Under the pieces are notes generated by a model. That model had not been told where the DNA came from. It searched no databases and saw only the letters and a list, made by a program, of their open reading frames with translations. A program made the translations under genes and the position numbers. A stretch of DNA of 64,000 bases from Diphasiastrum complanatum (lineage: Eukaryota; Streptophyta; Lycopodiopsida; Lycopodiales; Lycopodiaceae): contig CM055109.1 in assembly GCA_029204225.1 (NCBI GenBank), positions 17,723,590 through 17,787,589 of the forward strand, in the 5' to 3' direction. Shown piece after piece: positions 24,620-34,364 of the stretch; position 1 is the stretch's first letter, and each line of letters starts with the position of its first letter.

Positions 24620-24633
24620 CTATTCTGATACCA
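24620..24633 (-). promoter_or_regulatory. Primer-binding site (degenerate)
   Basis: The minus strand reads TGGTATCAGAATA, a one-to-two-base variant of the initiator-tRNA primer-binding site, next to the right LTR. Confidence 0.75.
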
Positions 24634-26148
24634 ATCTGATGGGGATAAGGAGGATGGAGAACGCGAATGGAAAAGAGAGCAAGAATTTTGCGGAATAGCT
24701 CTCTCGCTATAATGGGCTACTAGATGTAGAAACAGTCTGATAGATTGTTAATGCTAAGTGTAGTCACAACTCAAGCGCTCTATGCCCAACGAGATCTTAT
24801 AAATAAGTTCATACTCACAATAACAAAAATGAGTACAGTTCACCGAAGAGATTAGAAATGGTTTGAGGTATTACTTGAAATTAGATTCAATAAGAAGTTC
24901 AGTTCTGTAATAGATTGAAAGAGCAATTTGATAGCGCAAGTTTCTCAGGCGTCAAAGACTGCCATCGTTTGATCAAAAGCTGAGGAGTCGTAGACGTCCA
25001 CGTTCTGATTAGAGTGAGTGAACAAGTATTATCAAATAGCAATAAAGTGCGTTTAAATCACAATAAGCATTCATCTACGTTATACACAGATAGAAAAGCA
25101 TATTGTTGTTATATTACATTGATGCACAACAAATAATAGTTACAACCAAAATGACGGCGTAACTAGGAGTTCAAAATCATACGCCTCATGGATGGATCAT
25201 CACATAGAGTGTGCTGGGATGATCCATTTATAGATTGCGTCCATATATTAATTACAATAAATGTTTGTCATCTAATTAGGCAAGCCGTTGTACTTGGAAG
25301 TATTTGGCTTGTGACGAAAAAAAAAACAGTGTGTACACGGTCAACCCGTACAAATGTTGATGCGGACGAGGACGTTGTATTTTTTTCTCTCACTTTGCAT
25401 TTTTGGGAAGTGGCTTTCTCTCACTTCGCATTTTCGGGGAGTGGTTGAAATCGTTCCTCTTTGAAAATAGACCACCTTCGAGATTTTTCTCTCTCTTCGC
25501 ATTTTTGCAAAAAAGCTGAAGGTCTTGTAAAATAGTTCAATTTGATAAAGTAACTGCTTTGTCGCATTTCGGGCAAATGCGAAAAAGATGAAGGTCTTGT
25601 AAAATAGTTCAATTTGATAAAGTAACTATTTTGTTGCATTTCGGACAAATGCGAAAAAGATGGTGTTGAAAATAGTTAAACTTTTGAACTATGCTAAAGT
25701 GTTTCATTTCGAGGAAATGCGAAAAAAAGCTGTTGAAAAACATAGTTTATTTCTGCAGACTATTGCGACACTTAGTGAATTTCTGCAAACTGTCAAAAAA
25801 GTAATGTATTTCTGCATACTTGTTCTAAATGCTAATTCGTGGAAGTCCTTGAAGATGGCCAAATCTTCAATGATCTTCAAATGGTTGAACTTAACATCTG
25901 AACTTGAAAAATGATAGGATTGGTTACCCTTTGCTGGAGATCAGCCCGCAGTCCGATGATGTAGTTGTTCTTCAAATAGTATCGGCTGTTTGGATTGTGA
26001 TTCCTACAGGTATTATCAGATGAGTAGACATAGAACCCAAAATGGGTTTCACCTGATCCTAGATTAAAGATCAGTAAATGTGCAGGAAGAATCTTGAGAT
26101 AGAAATTAGTATTCACCAAGGAGACAATTGTGGACTTAATTTCCAACA
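24634..26148 (-). repeat. 5' LTR, about 1.5 kb
   Basis: Starts near TGATGGGGATAAGG (24638) and ends TTTCCAACA (26148). Bases 25220-26148 match the left LTR. It contains the same 70-bp hairpin units (25497-25745). Confidence 0.8.
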
Positions 26149-27227
26149 CATAAGTCGTCACAACAGGTACACCAATGAAAATATGTGAAAAAGCTTGCTA
26201 AAGAAAAAAAAATGACAAATAGTGTAAGTAGTACCTCGCAACTGCAAAAGCGTGCTGAAAACGGTAGTAAAATGGAGAGGTATTGGGCAGCTACCAAATA
26301 GAAATAAGAGGGGCCTACAAAAGCAACCAAATAATAAGAGAAATAAGCAGCAAGTAGTGGAGTACATGGCTGAAAAATGGACAACCAAGTAAGAAAGGTG
26401 AGTGTCAAAAAGAGAGGGTTAGGCAGCCAGCAAGCAAAGTTGGAAAATCATTAGAAAAAAGGTGGAGACAATGCAAGGAGGGGTGGGCTGAGAAAGAGTA
26501 CAAATAGGTTGAGTTGTGGATAGCAAGCGTAAAGTAAAGTAGGGTGCTGGAAGTAGGTGATGGTGGGCTGGAAGACGGGTAGTAGGTGTGGGCAGCAGTA
26601 GGGCGCCAGTCCTCCAAACGATAGTGATAATCTGTAAAACAAATGGAGAGAGAAAGCTGAAGATCCAACTTGAAAATGCTGAAGATCCAAGCTGAAAATG
26701 AATGCTGGGCAGCAGCTAGTAAGATCCACAAATGTCCTGCTGAATGATGAAAAAACTGCTGAAAATGGTGATGAAGTAGGGCACTGTGGACAGCCTCCAA
26801 ACAATTAGCAAAATTGACAACAAATCGGTGGAGAAATTCGTCAAAGATGGCAAGGTAGTAGGCCGTTGGACAACATCTACCAAAATCTGCACATAGCCTG
26901 AATTTTTTTTTTTAGAAAATCGTTGAAAATGGTAATGAAGTAGGGTGTTGGACAGCCTCCAATCAATCCACGAAATGGGCAGCAAATCGGTGGAGAAAAT
27001 CTACGAAAGTGACAAGGTAGTAGGGCGCTGGTCAGCCTCTACCAAATCTGGAAAAATGATAGAAATCTGATGAAAAAATTGATGAAAGTGATGGGTTAGT
27101 AGGGCGCGACAGCCTCTACTAAATCTGAAAAACGATGAAAATCTGATAAAAAAATTGACGAAAGTGATGGGTTAGTAGGGCACTAGACATCCTCTACTAA
27201 ATCTGAAAAAATCGTGTACAGGAAAGT
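26149..27227 (-). other. Repetitive leader of a truncated LTR element
   Basis: There is no recognisable protein. The overlapping minus-strand frames are hydrophobic or Ser/Phe-rich and have no domain. The right part (26740-27210) consists of degenerate units of about 90-110 bp built around GTAGTAGGGCGCTGG...CAGCCTCTACCAAATCTG. Since a primer-binding site lies at 27228-27239, this is best read as the leader of an LTR element cut off at 26148 by the neighbouring copia. Confidence 0.5.
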
Positions 27228-27239
27228 GCTCTGATACCA
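27228..27239 (-). promoter_or_regulatory. Orphan primer-binding site
   Basis: The minus strand reads TGGTATCAGAGC, directly followed on the right by the LTR-like block at 27240-27680. Confidence 0.8.
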
Positions 27240-27680
27240 AGTTACGAATGAAGCCACAATTGATCTAGAGCTAAGCTATGAAAGCATCACATAAGCAAGA
27301 GTTAACCCTATCTAAGCTATGAAAGCATCACATAAGAAAGACTTAACCCTAGAAATCATGAAAGAGAGAGATTAAGGAGCCTAAAGAGAGAGATCAATAT
27401 CATCAGCTGAGTAACAAATGACACAGATTCCCTACTTATAGCCTAGAGAAAGCCCTAAAAAGAAACTTCCAATGGTTAGGGATAATAGTGCACCCTCCAA
27501 GAAGGCCCCCACTCTCCAGTAATATGTCCAAATGTCCAAATAATGAATAATAAGGCCCAAGGCCAACCATATAGTCTAAGTGTCAATAATGAATAAAAAG
27601 GGCCCAATGCTTGCTTATGCATAAAATAAAGTAAACGTAAATGGATGTGGTGAATGTAATGAGCCGAGTTCATAACTTAC
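27240..27680 (-). repeat. Orphan 5' LTR
   Basis: About 440 bp with related inverted ends (AGTTACGAATGAA at the left, TTCATAACTTAC at the right), next to a primer-binding site. The minus strand has a TATA-like TATAAGTA at about 27433-27440. A 41-bp tandem duplication (AAGCTATGAAAGCATCACAT twice) occurs at 27272-27353. No partner LTR is in the window. Confidence 0.6.
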
Positions 27681-27689
27681 ATTAATCTG

Positions 27690-28430
27690 AATCAAGTACT
27701 GTCTTGTTGTTGCATTCAGATCTTTGTCAATGGTGCATGTTTTTTTTGCTATTTTGTTTTCTGTTTGACTTTCTAAATTGCTTTTTCTAATTGTATGCTC
27801 ATTTGCTTCCGCAAAGCGCAAATAGATTCATTGTGTTCACCTACGTAATCCATTACGATCCACACAGTGCATGCACCGAGGAGATTCCATTTCACCGAGA
27901 ATTTTATTCTCCCAACATAGTAGATCTTCGAACAATAGTCGGTTGTTGAGATGATGACTCTCCTTGTTATGCGACATGGGTATCTTCAATTGTTGTTGGA
28001 ACAGTCGCAGGTCAAGGCCTATCGATGGTGATTGGAGTCGTTGAAACGAACTCCTACATTGGCTGCTTTTGCTTGTAAAATCTATCTTCAAATGAAGGTG
28101 ATGTCTCGACTGATTGTGATTCGTTTCGATTCGACATCGTAGATTCGATAGACTTTGTGTGATGTTGAGTATCCGATGAAGATACTTCTACAACTAATAT
28201 GATTGAGCTTCTTTCTCAGATCAGAAGATCTGCACATAACAAAGACAACCAAACACTTGGAGGTGCTTCAAACTTGGTTTGTATCCATGATAGGCTTCAA
28301 ATGAAGTCTTTGAGTCGACTGGTTTATTTCTTTAGTAATTCTGCAGATAACAAGATGAAATTGCTTCATCCCGGATTGAATAATGTCTCTACTTCTAGAA
28401 CTACTTTCACTCTCTCTAAAGATCTCTAAT
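27690..28430 (-). pseudogene. Copia integrase C-terminus and linker relic
   Basis: The minus strand reads KTSFEAYHGYKPSLKHLQVFGCLCYV (about 28320-28245), the C-terminal end of copia integrase, then degenerate linker with PATVPTTIEDT and SSSQQPTIVRRS (28010-27930), the spacer before RT. Stops and shifts throughout; RT itself is not visible. Confidence 0.7.
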
Positions 28431-29322
28431 TTTGTGGAATCAGATAGTATGATACAGTGGAGTTCACGGATGAACCCTAATTCATGCTTCTACTAATCAA
28501 TTGACTCTTCTCTGATTCTTGTTTATGTCATTCACATTCACATGTATGTTTATCAGCTAATTTATTGTGTATATACATACATCGGTTGTGGCAGTCACGA
28601 GGATTACAATTGTATTGTTTAGTGTGAACTATGTAGGTAATAGTTGTGAAGTGATGTAGCGGTGACGTAATCTGTGTTCTATGCAATTCTTTGTTACTGA
28701 TATTCGTGACAGTAAAGTAAGAAGAATGAGAGGTAACTAAACATTCAACTTGAATGCAACATGATAGAAAAAAATAGCGAATATGTATAATAGTGTTGTA
28801 GTAACAACGATCAGATCACAAGATAGTTGCACTGAGCGTATGATCCTACTTACAAAAACAAGTAATTGTTATAATTCAGAATACTTTTACTCTCTCTATA
28901 TGATCTCTAACTTCGAGGAGTCAGATACTGAGTTCTTCTACTCTCGTATATTTGCCACTAGTCGCTCATTTTCTTATATAGCTGTCTATTAATTTTATGT
29001 TATTCTAATTTTACAATTACAAGGTCATTAACAGTTTTGTAGTTGATCCGTAGATCAGTTATTCATTGGAGTGCGAAGATGGAGACAAGTCCTATACAAA
29101 GACCCGTGCAGTTATGTAGTATCTCACATTTCTTGCATTTTTTGAAAAACCTTGTGTTCCTTGGTTTGTTTGAAATGTTGAGTAGAACACTTTGTTGCAG
29201 TCCTCGCATTCCACGTGGGGATCAATTAAGATTCAAATCCATAACCTGTTCTTTGGTTAGAAATAGATCAACTCTGCCAATGTAAAAAACCCAATGTAGA
29301 TCAACTCTACCAATGTTGCCAA
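28431..29322. other. No gene recognised
   Basis: AT-rich sequence. A block of about 50 bp at 28405-28455 (ACTTTCACTCTCTCTAAAGA) recurs in altered form at 28880-28930, and TCAACTCT(G/A)CCAATGT recurs at 29265-29320. Nothing else is supportable. Confidence 0.6.
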
Positions 29323-30147
29323 TGTAGAAAAACCAACATCTATTCTACGAAAGATATGAAAACTCAATGAGAACCTAATCAAACATCAAACATAAGATAT
29401 GATGAAGTTGCTGTCCGTACAAAAATAATAAGCTAATGTATTTCACACCTATGGATCCAAAAATAGCATAAAATAAACATTCTACACACAAGATTGCAAG
29501 ATATCACAAATATAGTGCACCAATGGATTAATGAACCCAAGAGAACTCATGTATAACCACGAAGTGAGATAAGAGAGAGAGAATGTGTCTCTTCCCACAA
29601 GTGTACAACTATATATAGCAGATCCATGACTAATTAATGAGTTTGGTTTCTCTCCATAACAAAAACCCTAGCATTAATGTGGACTAGATTCAAATGTCTC
29701 CACATTCAAATTGAATCTTCTAAAATTCGTGTAGTACTACACTTTCTCACACTTTCAAAACGTGTTTATTCAAATGCTTTTCGACTAATATAACTTTGAA
29801 AAGTCAAACTCTAAGTCTAATATGAAAATTGACCTCAATTGTCAAATGTACAAGTATATACAACTATATATAGCAGATCCATGACTAATTAATGAGTTTG
29901 GTTTCTCTCCATAACAAAAACCCTAGCATTAATGTGGACTAGATTCAAATGTCTCCACATTCAAATTGAATCTTCTAAAATTCGTGTAGTACTACACTTT
30001 CTCACACTTTCAAAACGTGTTTATTCAAATGCTTTTAGACTAATATAACTTTGAAAAGTCAAACTCCAAGTCTAATATGAAAATTGGCCTCAATTGCCAA
30101 ATATACAAGTATGACCAAAATAGCAAAACTAGTTGAAATTTCTCACA
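29323..30147 (-). repeat. Solo-LTR-like block related to the intact copia LTR, with tandem duplication
   Basis: It starts TGTAGAAAAACC and ends AACTAGTTGAAATTTCTCACA, mirroring the start (TGTGAAAAACTC) and end (ACTAGTTGACAATTTTTCACA) of the intact LTR at 3998-4650. Internal landmarks occur in the same order: TTGCTGTCC(GTAC), TTTCACAC, GCAAGATAT, GAGAGAGA and TATATATAGCAG. No 5-bp target duplication was seen. The extra length comes from the 255-bp tandem repeat at 29604-30113. Confidence 0.65.
29604..30113. repeat. 255-bp tandem duplication
   Basis: Two adjacent copies (29604-29858 and 29859-30113), both starting ACAACTATATATAGCAGATCC, with only a handful of substitutions (for example TTTTCGACT/TTTTAGACT). 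The high identity makes it younger than the surrounding debris. Confidence 0.9.
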
Positions 30148-31384
30148 ATTCTGGGGTTGCTAATAACAATATTTATTTTGGAAGGCAAGGCCAAAAACAA
30201 CTTCACCACAAAAAATCAAGATAAATAATCACATTTAGTATACCAAATTAGTATTTATAATAAATATTTTAAAAATATGCAATAAGTAATCACAATCGAT
30301 GTTCACGATGACTATTCGAAACTCTTATTTATCAATACTCAAAGTGTTCATGATTAGTAATAAGAGGATTCATGATTAGTATTAAAGAGTATTCGTGATT
30401 GGTATTCAAGAGTATTCACAATAGTCATGGTCAAAACATTTTAGAGTATTTTAGTATTCATGATCATTAATAAAAGTATTCACGATCAGTATTCAAGAGT
30501 ATTCACAGTCGATATTCATAATAATCACGAATCTTCAATATTTCAAATATTTGCTTTTCAATAGTCAAAATTTTAGATCGTTGCCAAGCATTAATTATGT
30601 AGTATTCCTGATGCATTTTTGAGAAGTCAACACCAATTCTTCATCCAATATGGAAGACATTTTGTATATGTCATGCAAAGCAAATACAATCAGAAAAAAT
30701 TATGATTAGATGAAGATCACATATTATTAATGATAACTTATTGATACCTTGCATAAATTTCTTTTTTTATTCAAAATTTTTACTATCATGGCAAGGACTT
30801 TGTGCATTAAATAATCATTCACCTCACAAACTAATAGCACGTTTTTATAAATTACTTAAAACTTATCATAAACATGCCAGATTTTAATTTTGATACCATA
30901 AACATCTCTCAAGATCAAAATATTAAACTCAACTCATTGCAAAGAACTAGTATGAAATCAAGGTTATTATTCTTAATCTTTCGAATTCCAATATGCAATC
31001 TTAGTTCTTCTACAATCGCTGCTACAAGTACATATTGTAGTAGGGTGCAGAGAGGAGAGAGAAGATGATGTAGACAAGTCGCTCTCTTTCCAAGCATGCA
31101 TAGTTGCTTACATCTGGGGTAAGTTGACAAGGTTCAAGCCTAAAAAGTTGAGGTCACCACCATGTTTATCCTTTAGCATTGACTTTCTTCCAAAATCCAT
31201 TGATCAACCTCAACACACAATATTGCCTTGCAAAAAAAGAAAGACATACTTGCTTGATGTAAAATGGATATAAGCCAAATAACCCTTTGTTGATTTTGAG
31301 AAAGTGTCGACATTCTATCAAAAATCGACATGGCTACCAGCCACTCGACAATGAGTTGGCATATGCATAGAGATCAACTCCTTG
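30148..31384. other. AT-rich stretch with GTATTCACGAT-type repeats
   Basis: No gene seen. From 30290 to 30545 the words AGTATTCACGAT, GTATTCAAGAGTATTC and GATTAGTATT recur irregularly, forming a degenerate minisatellite. A minus-strand frame at 30915-31130 and a + frame at 30874-31068 have no recognisable domain. Confidence 0.6.
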
Positions 31385-31790
31385 ATCCTAGGTTGCTCTT
31401 TTGCATTGATTTCTCAACATTCTCTTTTATCCATGGCATGTTGCTGAACCTCCCACCATCCTTCTCAACAACTAGGAAATAGCAGTCTTTGTGGTGGCCC
31501 TCAAAGAAATGCAACTCTCACAATAAGTGAGTCATCATGTCCATCACGAAACCCTGCACATGGGTTACTTTTCTTTGCTCTTCATCAAATCCAAGCAACA
31601 ACACGACTATAGCCATTTTTCATGGGTTCGACAAAGATATTTGTAGCTTTCCACCTTCTTTCAATGTGGATTGGGCACACAAAGCTACCTCAACAAGATG
31701 AATTTTCGATCCTTGTGCAACATGGACAAGATTTGCTTCCAAGAAGGTTTCATTACACAAAGGTCGTGCAACAATCCTAGTGAGTGACAC
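31385..31790 (-). pseudogene. Unidentified decayed reading frame
   Basis: One minus-strand frame stays open for about 133 codons apart from two stops. It reads like genuine protein (NETFLEANLVHVAQGSKIHL; LLGFDEEQRKVTHVQGFVMD; FFEGHHKDCYFLVVEKDGG). It lacks the composition of the simple-sequence frames nearby. I do not recognise the family. It could be a captured host gene fragment or part of a transposon. Confidence 0.4.
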
Positions 31791-31889
31791 AATTCACAAA
31801 GAGTGGGGGCAAATACACCTAGACATGAATTTCTGTTGCAACCATTTGGAAGCTCTGATCTTGTTGAAGTAGCCTGCTTCGTGAAGCAC

Positions 31890-33088
31890 GAATAGATAAA
31901 ATATTCTTTTGGGGCCAGGAACCTTTGACACTTGTGAAGGTCAGTTTTCTAAGCGGCAAATTTCTCTTCTTGTTTTCTCTGGTGGGGTTGGCCTTGTATC
32001 TATTGCTTGCATTGCACCAACTGCTTTTCTCGGAAGTTGGGCTCTTGTTGCCTCTGCACTAGTCTCCAAGTTTCAGCAGGGTAACCAGCCTCTTCTTCTT
32101 GATATGGTAGCTCATGTGGAGACTGGCAAGTTTGCTTTTCAACAAGCTCTACGCACTGCTCGAGATTTACTTCCACCACTTGTATAGCCTTTTGTGTCTT
32201 CCTTTGAATCTTTGGTGACAAATCAACAACGAGTTTTTCAGAAGACTATTATGGAACATCTTCACTCTTATTCCTTCGGTCAACTTGTCAAAGATTCACC
32301 TTCTGATGCAGTTCGAACTCGTCTTCTATCTTGTGCTGGTCCAGGTGCAGGGGCTTGGTTGGTTGCACGTCCAGTTCTTCCACTATTGAGACTCAATAAT
32401 GACTTGTTTATAACTGCTCTTCGAACCAGATTGGGACTTCCACATCCAATGTTAATTGATATCTCTAACTGTTCATGTGGGCATGTATTGGATTCTTTGG
32501 GTACTCATCTTATGCGTTGTCCATCAGGTGGAGAACGTATTGTTTCACATGATTCTATTCGTGATGCCCTGGCTGCTATTGCTCATGATAGTGGCTTTCA
32601 TGTTGTTCGAGAACAGACACACATTTTACCAGGGCCTTCTTCGCAATCTACCAGACGATGAGTTGACCTTGTTCTCTCGTGTGATGGAATTTGTACTCTA
32701 GGAGATGTTGTAATTGCTGATCCCTCTCGTCAGGACCTTCTTCGTCGTTCTTCCACCACGCAAGGGGCCGTTGCATCTCAAGCAGCTCAAGAAAAGGAAC
32801 GAGATTATAATGATCGTGCACCCGGTGAAGATTTCATCCCCTTCGCCTTGGAAACTTATGGTTGTCTTCACAAGAGATTGAATGATTTTTTATCTTTATG
32901 TGCGGAGCTTATGGTGAAACGCCAAGGACAAAGCATTACCTTACCTTCCGTCATTATCTCTTTCTACCGCTAGCATATTTTTATAACATACAACGTTCAC
33001 AGGCGATTTCAATTCTTCGACGAGCTCAGTTTGCAGGAGCGGCTGCTTCAAAGCTTCCTGCATTACCTATAATGGATCTATTTTAGTT
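31890..33088 (+). pseudogene. Non-LTR retroelement protein, C-terminal region
   Basis: Frames 31909-32187, 32194-32661 and continuations read GGVGLVSIACIAPTAFLGSW, AGPGAGAWLVARPVLP, FITALRTRLGLPHP, a cysteine cluster (CSCGHVLDSLGTHLMRCPSGG, about residues 90-110 of the second frame) and DVVIADPSRQDLL, FIPFALETYGCLHKR. This is the region C-terminal to the reverse transcriptase in a family of plant RT proteins often annotated as uncharacterised. Stops at 32187, 32661 and about 32970 and the absence of the RT domain upstream make it a 5'-truncated relic, as expected for non-LTR insertions. Confidence 0.7.
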
Positions 33089-33094
33089 AGTGAT

Positions 33095-33190
33095 TTCCAT
33101 CAGGCAGTTGATTTTGAGTAATTAGTTTAATATTTAATTTCTGACTTACATCGGGCAGTTGATTTTAAGTAATTAGCTTAATATTCTAAG
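33095..33190 (+). repeat. 52-bp tandem duplication
   Basis: CATC(A/G)GGCAGTTGATTTT followed by AAGTAATTAG(T/C)TTAATATT occurs twice with a period of about 52 bp, directly downstream of the non-LTR relic and perhaps part of its 3' untranslated region. Confidence 0.8.
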
Positions 33191-33571
33191 TTTTACTTAG
33201 CTTTTAGGTAGCTTTATTCATTTCTGCTGTTCTACGGCCGTTCTATGCAATTTTATTTTAAATACTTTAATCTTCTTGTTTGATCATGGTTTTCCCATCA
33301 CTTTTAGTAAAATCAGGCATAATTATTCACCCCGGTGACCAGCTCCCAAGCCTCCCACCCCCGGTGCCCAATTCCAAACAATGGCTACTCAGCTAAGTCT
33401 TTTTCTTGGTACCCTTTTTAAATGCATTCCTTTCTACTATGAGTTTTCCCATCTTTTATCAATAAAAACATCAAGTTTATATTTCTTGGTTTTGTTTCTT
33501 TTCCACATCAATTAATTATCCGTACCACGGAAAAATCGTTATCATGTTCGTTAAAATAACATTTTCGTCCT

Positions 33572-33575
<4 letters not shown>

Positions 33576-33613
<38 letters not shown>
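33576..33613. repeat. (GA)n microsatellite, 38 bp
   Basis: Uninterrupted GA dinucleotides. Confidence 0.98.
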
Positions 33614-33618
<5 letters not shown>

Positions 33619-33837
33619 CCTCGGGGCCTCGCCATCGCCATCGCCATCATCCAGGGAAAGTGGAAACGATGCGAAATACTAAATTCTAATCTCCTTTCTC
33701 AGAAAATCTTGCGATCATGTACACCAACAATATGTATAAACAAGCTAGAATTAGTACAATGTACTGGATGATGGATCTGTTGTAAAGGAGCGGCGAAATA
33801 CTTTGAATTGAATGTGTTTGAACGTTGTTGTTACTGA

Positions 33838-34250
33838 TTAGTGGTTGCTTTTGAAGCAGAAAGAGCAGATTTTACCCTGGATGAGGTGATAGGTTGCTTC
33901 TGGTTCTATGGCTTCCTTTTCTTTCAAGAAAGAAAAGAGCTGATCGTACAATTTTTGCACGGTCACAGACTCAGCAGTGTGGTTATTGTCCACTGTAACG
34001 TACATTTGTAAAGAAGGCGTTTCCAGAAGGATTACTGGCATCTTCCGGTTGGAAATGCCAAAGGAAAGGGGGCTTCCCGGCTTGGCTTGCCGCTCCAGAT
34101 TCCTCACTAGCTCACAGGATCATCATCCGGCGGTTGTGCGATACTGAACCACTGATACATCTGGTAGCGGGCCCCTTGTTGTGATGGGAAGCTGGTGGGG
34201 AATCAATGTCGCACCCTCCAGCCTCTTCAAAATGTAGCAATTATAGCGTG
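33838..34250 (-). pseudogene. Unidentified coding-like sequence upstream of the GLR gene
   Basis: The minus-strand frame 34107-33838 reads MPVILLETPSLQMYVTVDN, VQKLYDQLFSFLKEKEAIE and ATYHLIQG, followed by CAGGGTAAAATC, which could be a splice donor. A second frame just upstream (about 34250-34140) reads NCYILKRLEGATLIPHQLP and RGPLPDVSVVQYRTT. Composition is protein-like and GC is higher than in the flanks. It is head-to-head with the GLR start at 34307. I do not recognise the family. It could be exons of a neighbouring gene or a captured fragment. Confidence 0.4.
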
Positions 34251-34306
34251 CCAGTTTCGAAGGACGCTTCACGTTTGGGTTCGTGGAATCTCGTTGCTAC
34301 ACGAGC

Positions 34307-34364
34307 ATGGATCGATCTTTTTTTATCTTCACGATCATTACTTGCTGTATAATATATAGCCACG
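34307..34364 (+). CDS. GLR: GLR exon 1 (signal peptide)
   Basis: The ATG at 34307 opens a hydrophobic leader, [20 protein letters not shown], a plausible signal peptide. Donor CACG|GTAACT at 34364/34365 joins in phase 1 to exon 2. A second donor (CCCG|GTTGGT, 34391/34392) is also in phase and would add nine residues (NSAISTAPG), so the exact end is uncertain. Confidence 0.65.

Larger units (their letters stand above)
21201..26148 (-). mobile_element. Ty1/copia element with hairpin-rich LTRs and integrase deletion
   Basis: Two long direct repeats bound a minus-strand copia relic. The right (5') LTR runs from just after a TGATACCA primer-binding site (about 24634) to TTTCCAACA at 26148. The left (3') LTR covers 21201-22123 and matches 25220-26148; the first 580 bp of the right LTR have no counterpart on the left, so the 3' LTR is truncated at its junction with gypsy gag at 21201-21208. 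A polypurine tract (minus strand CCTTAGGAGGGAC) abuts the left LTR at 22124. Internal gag and RT are present, integrase is absent. Confidence 0.85.
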
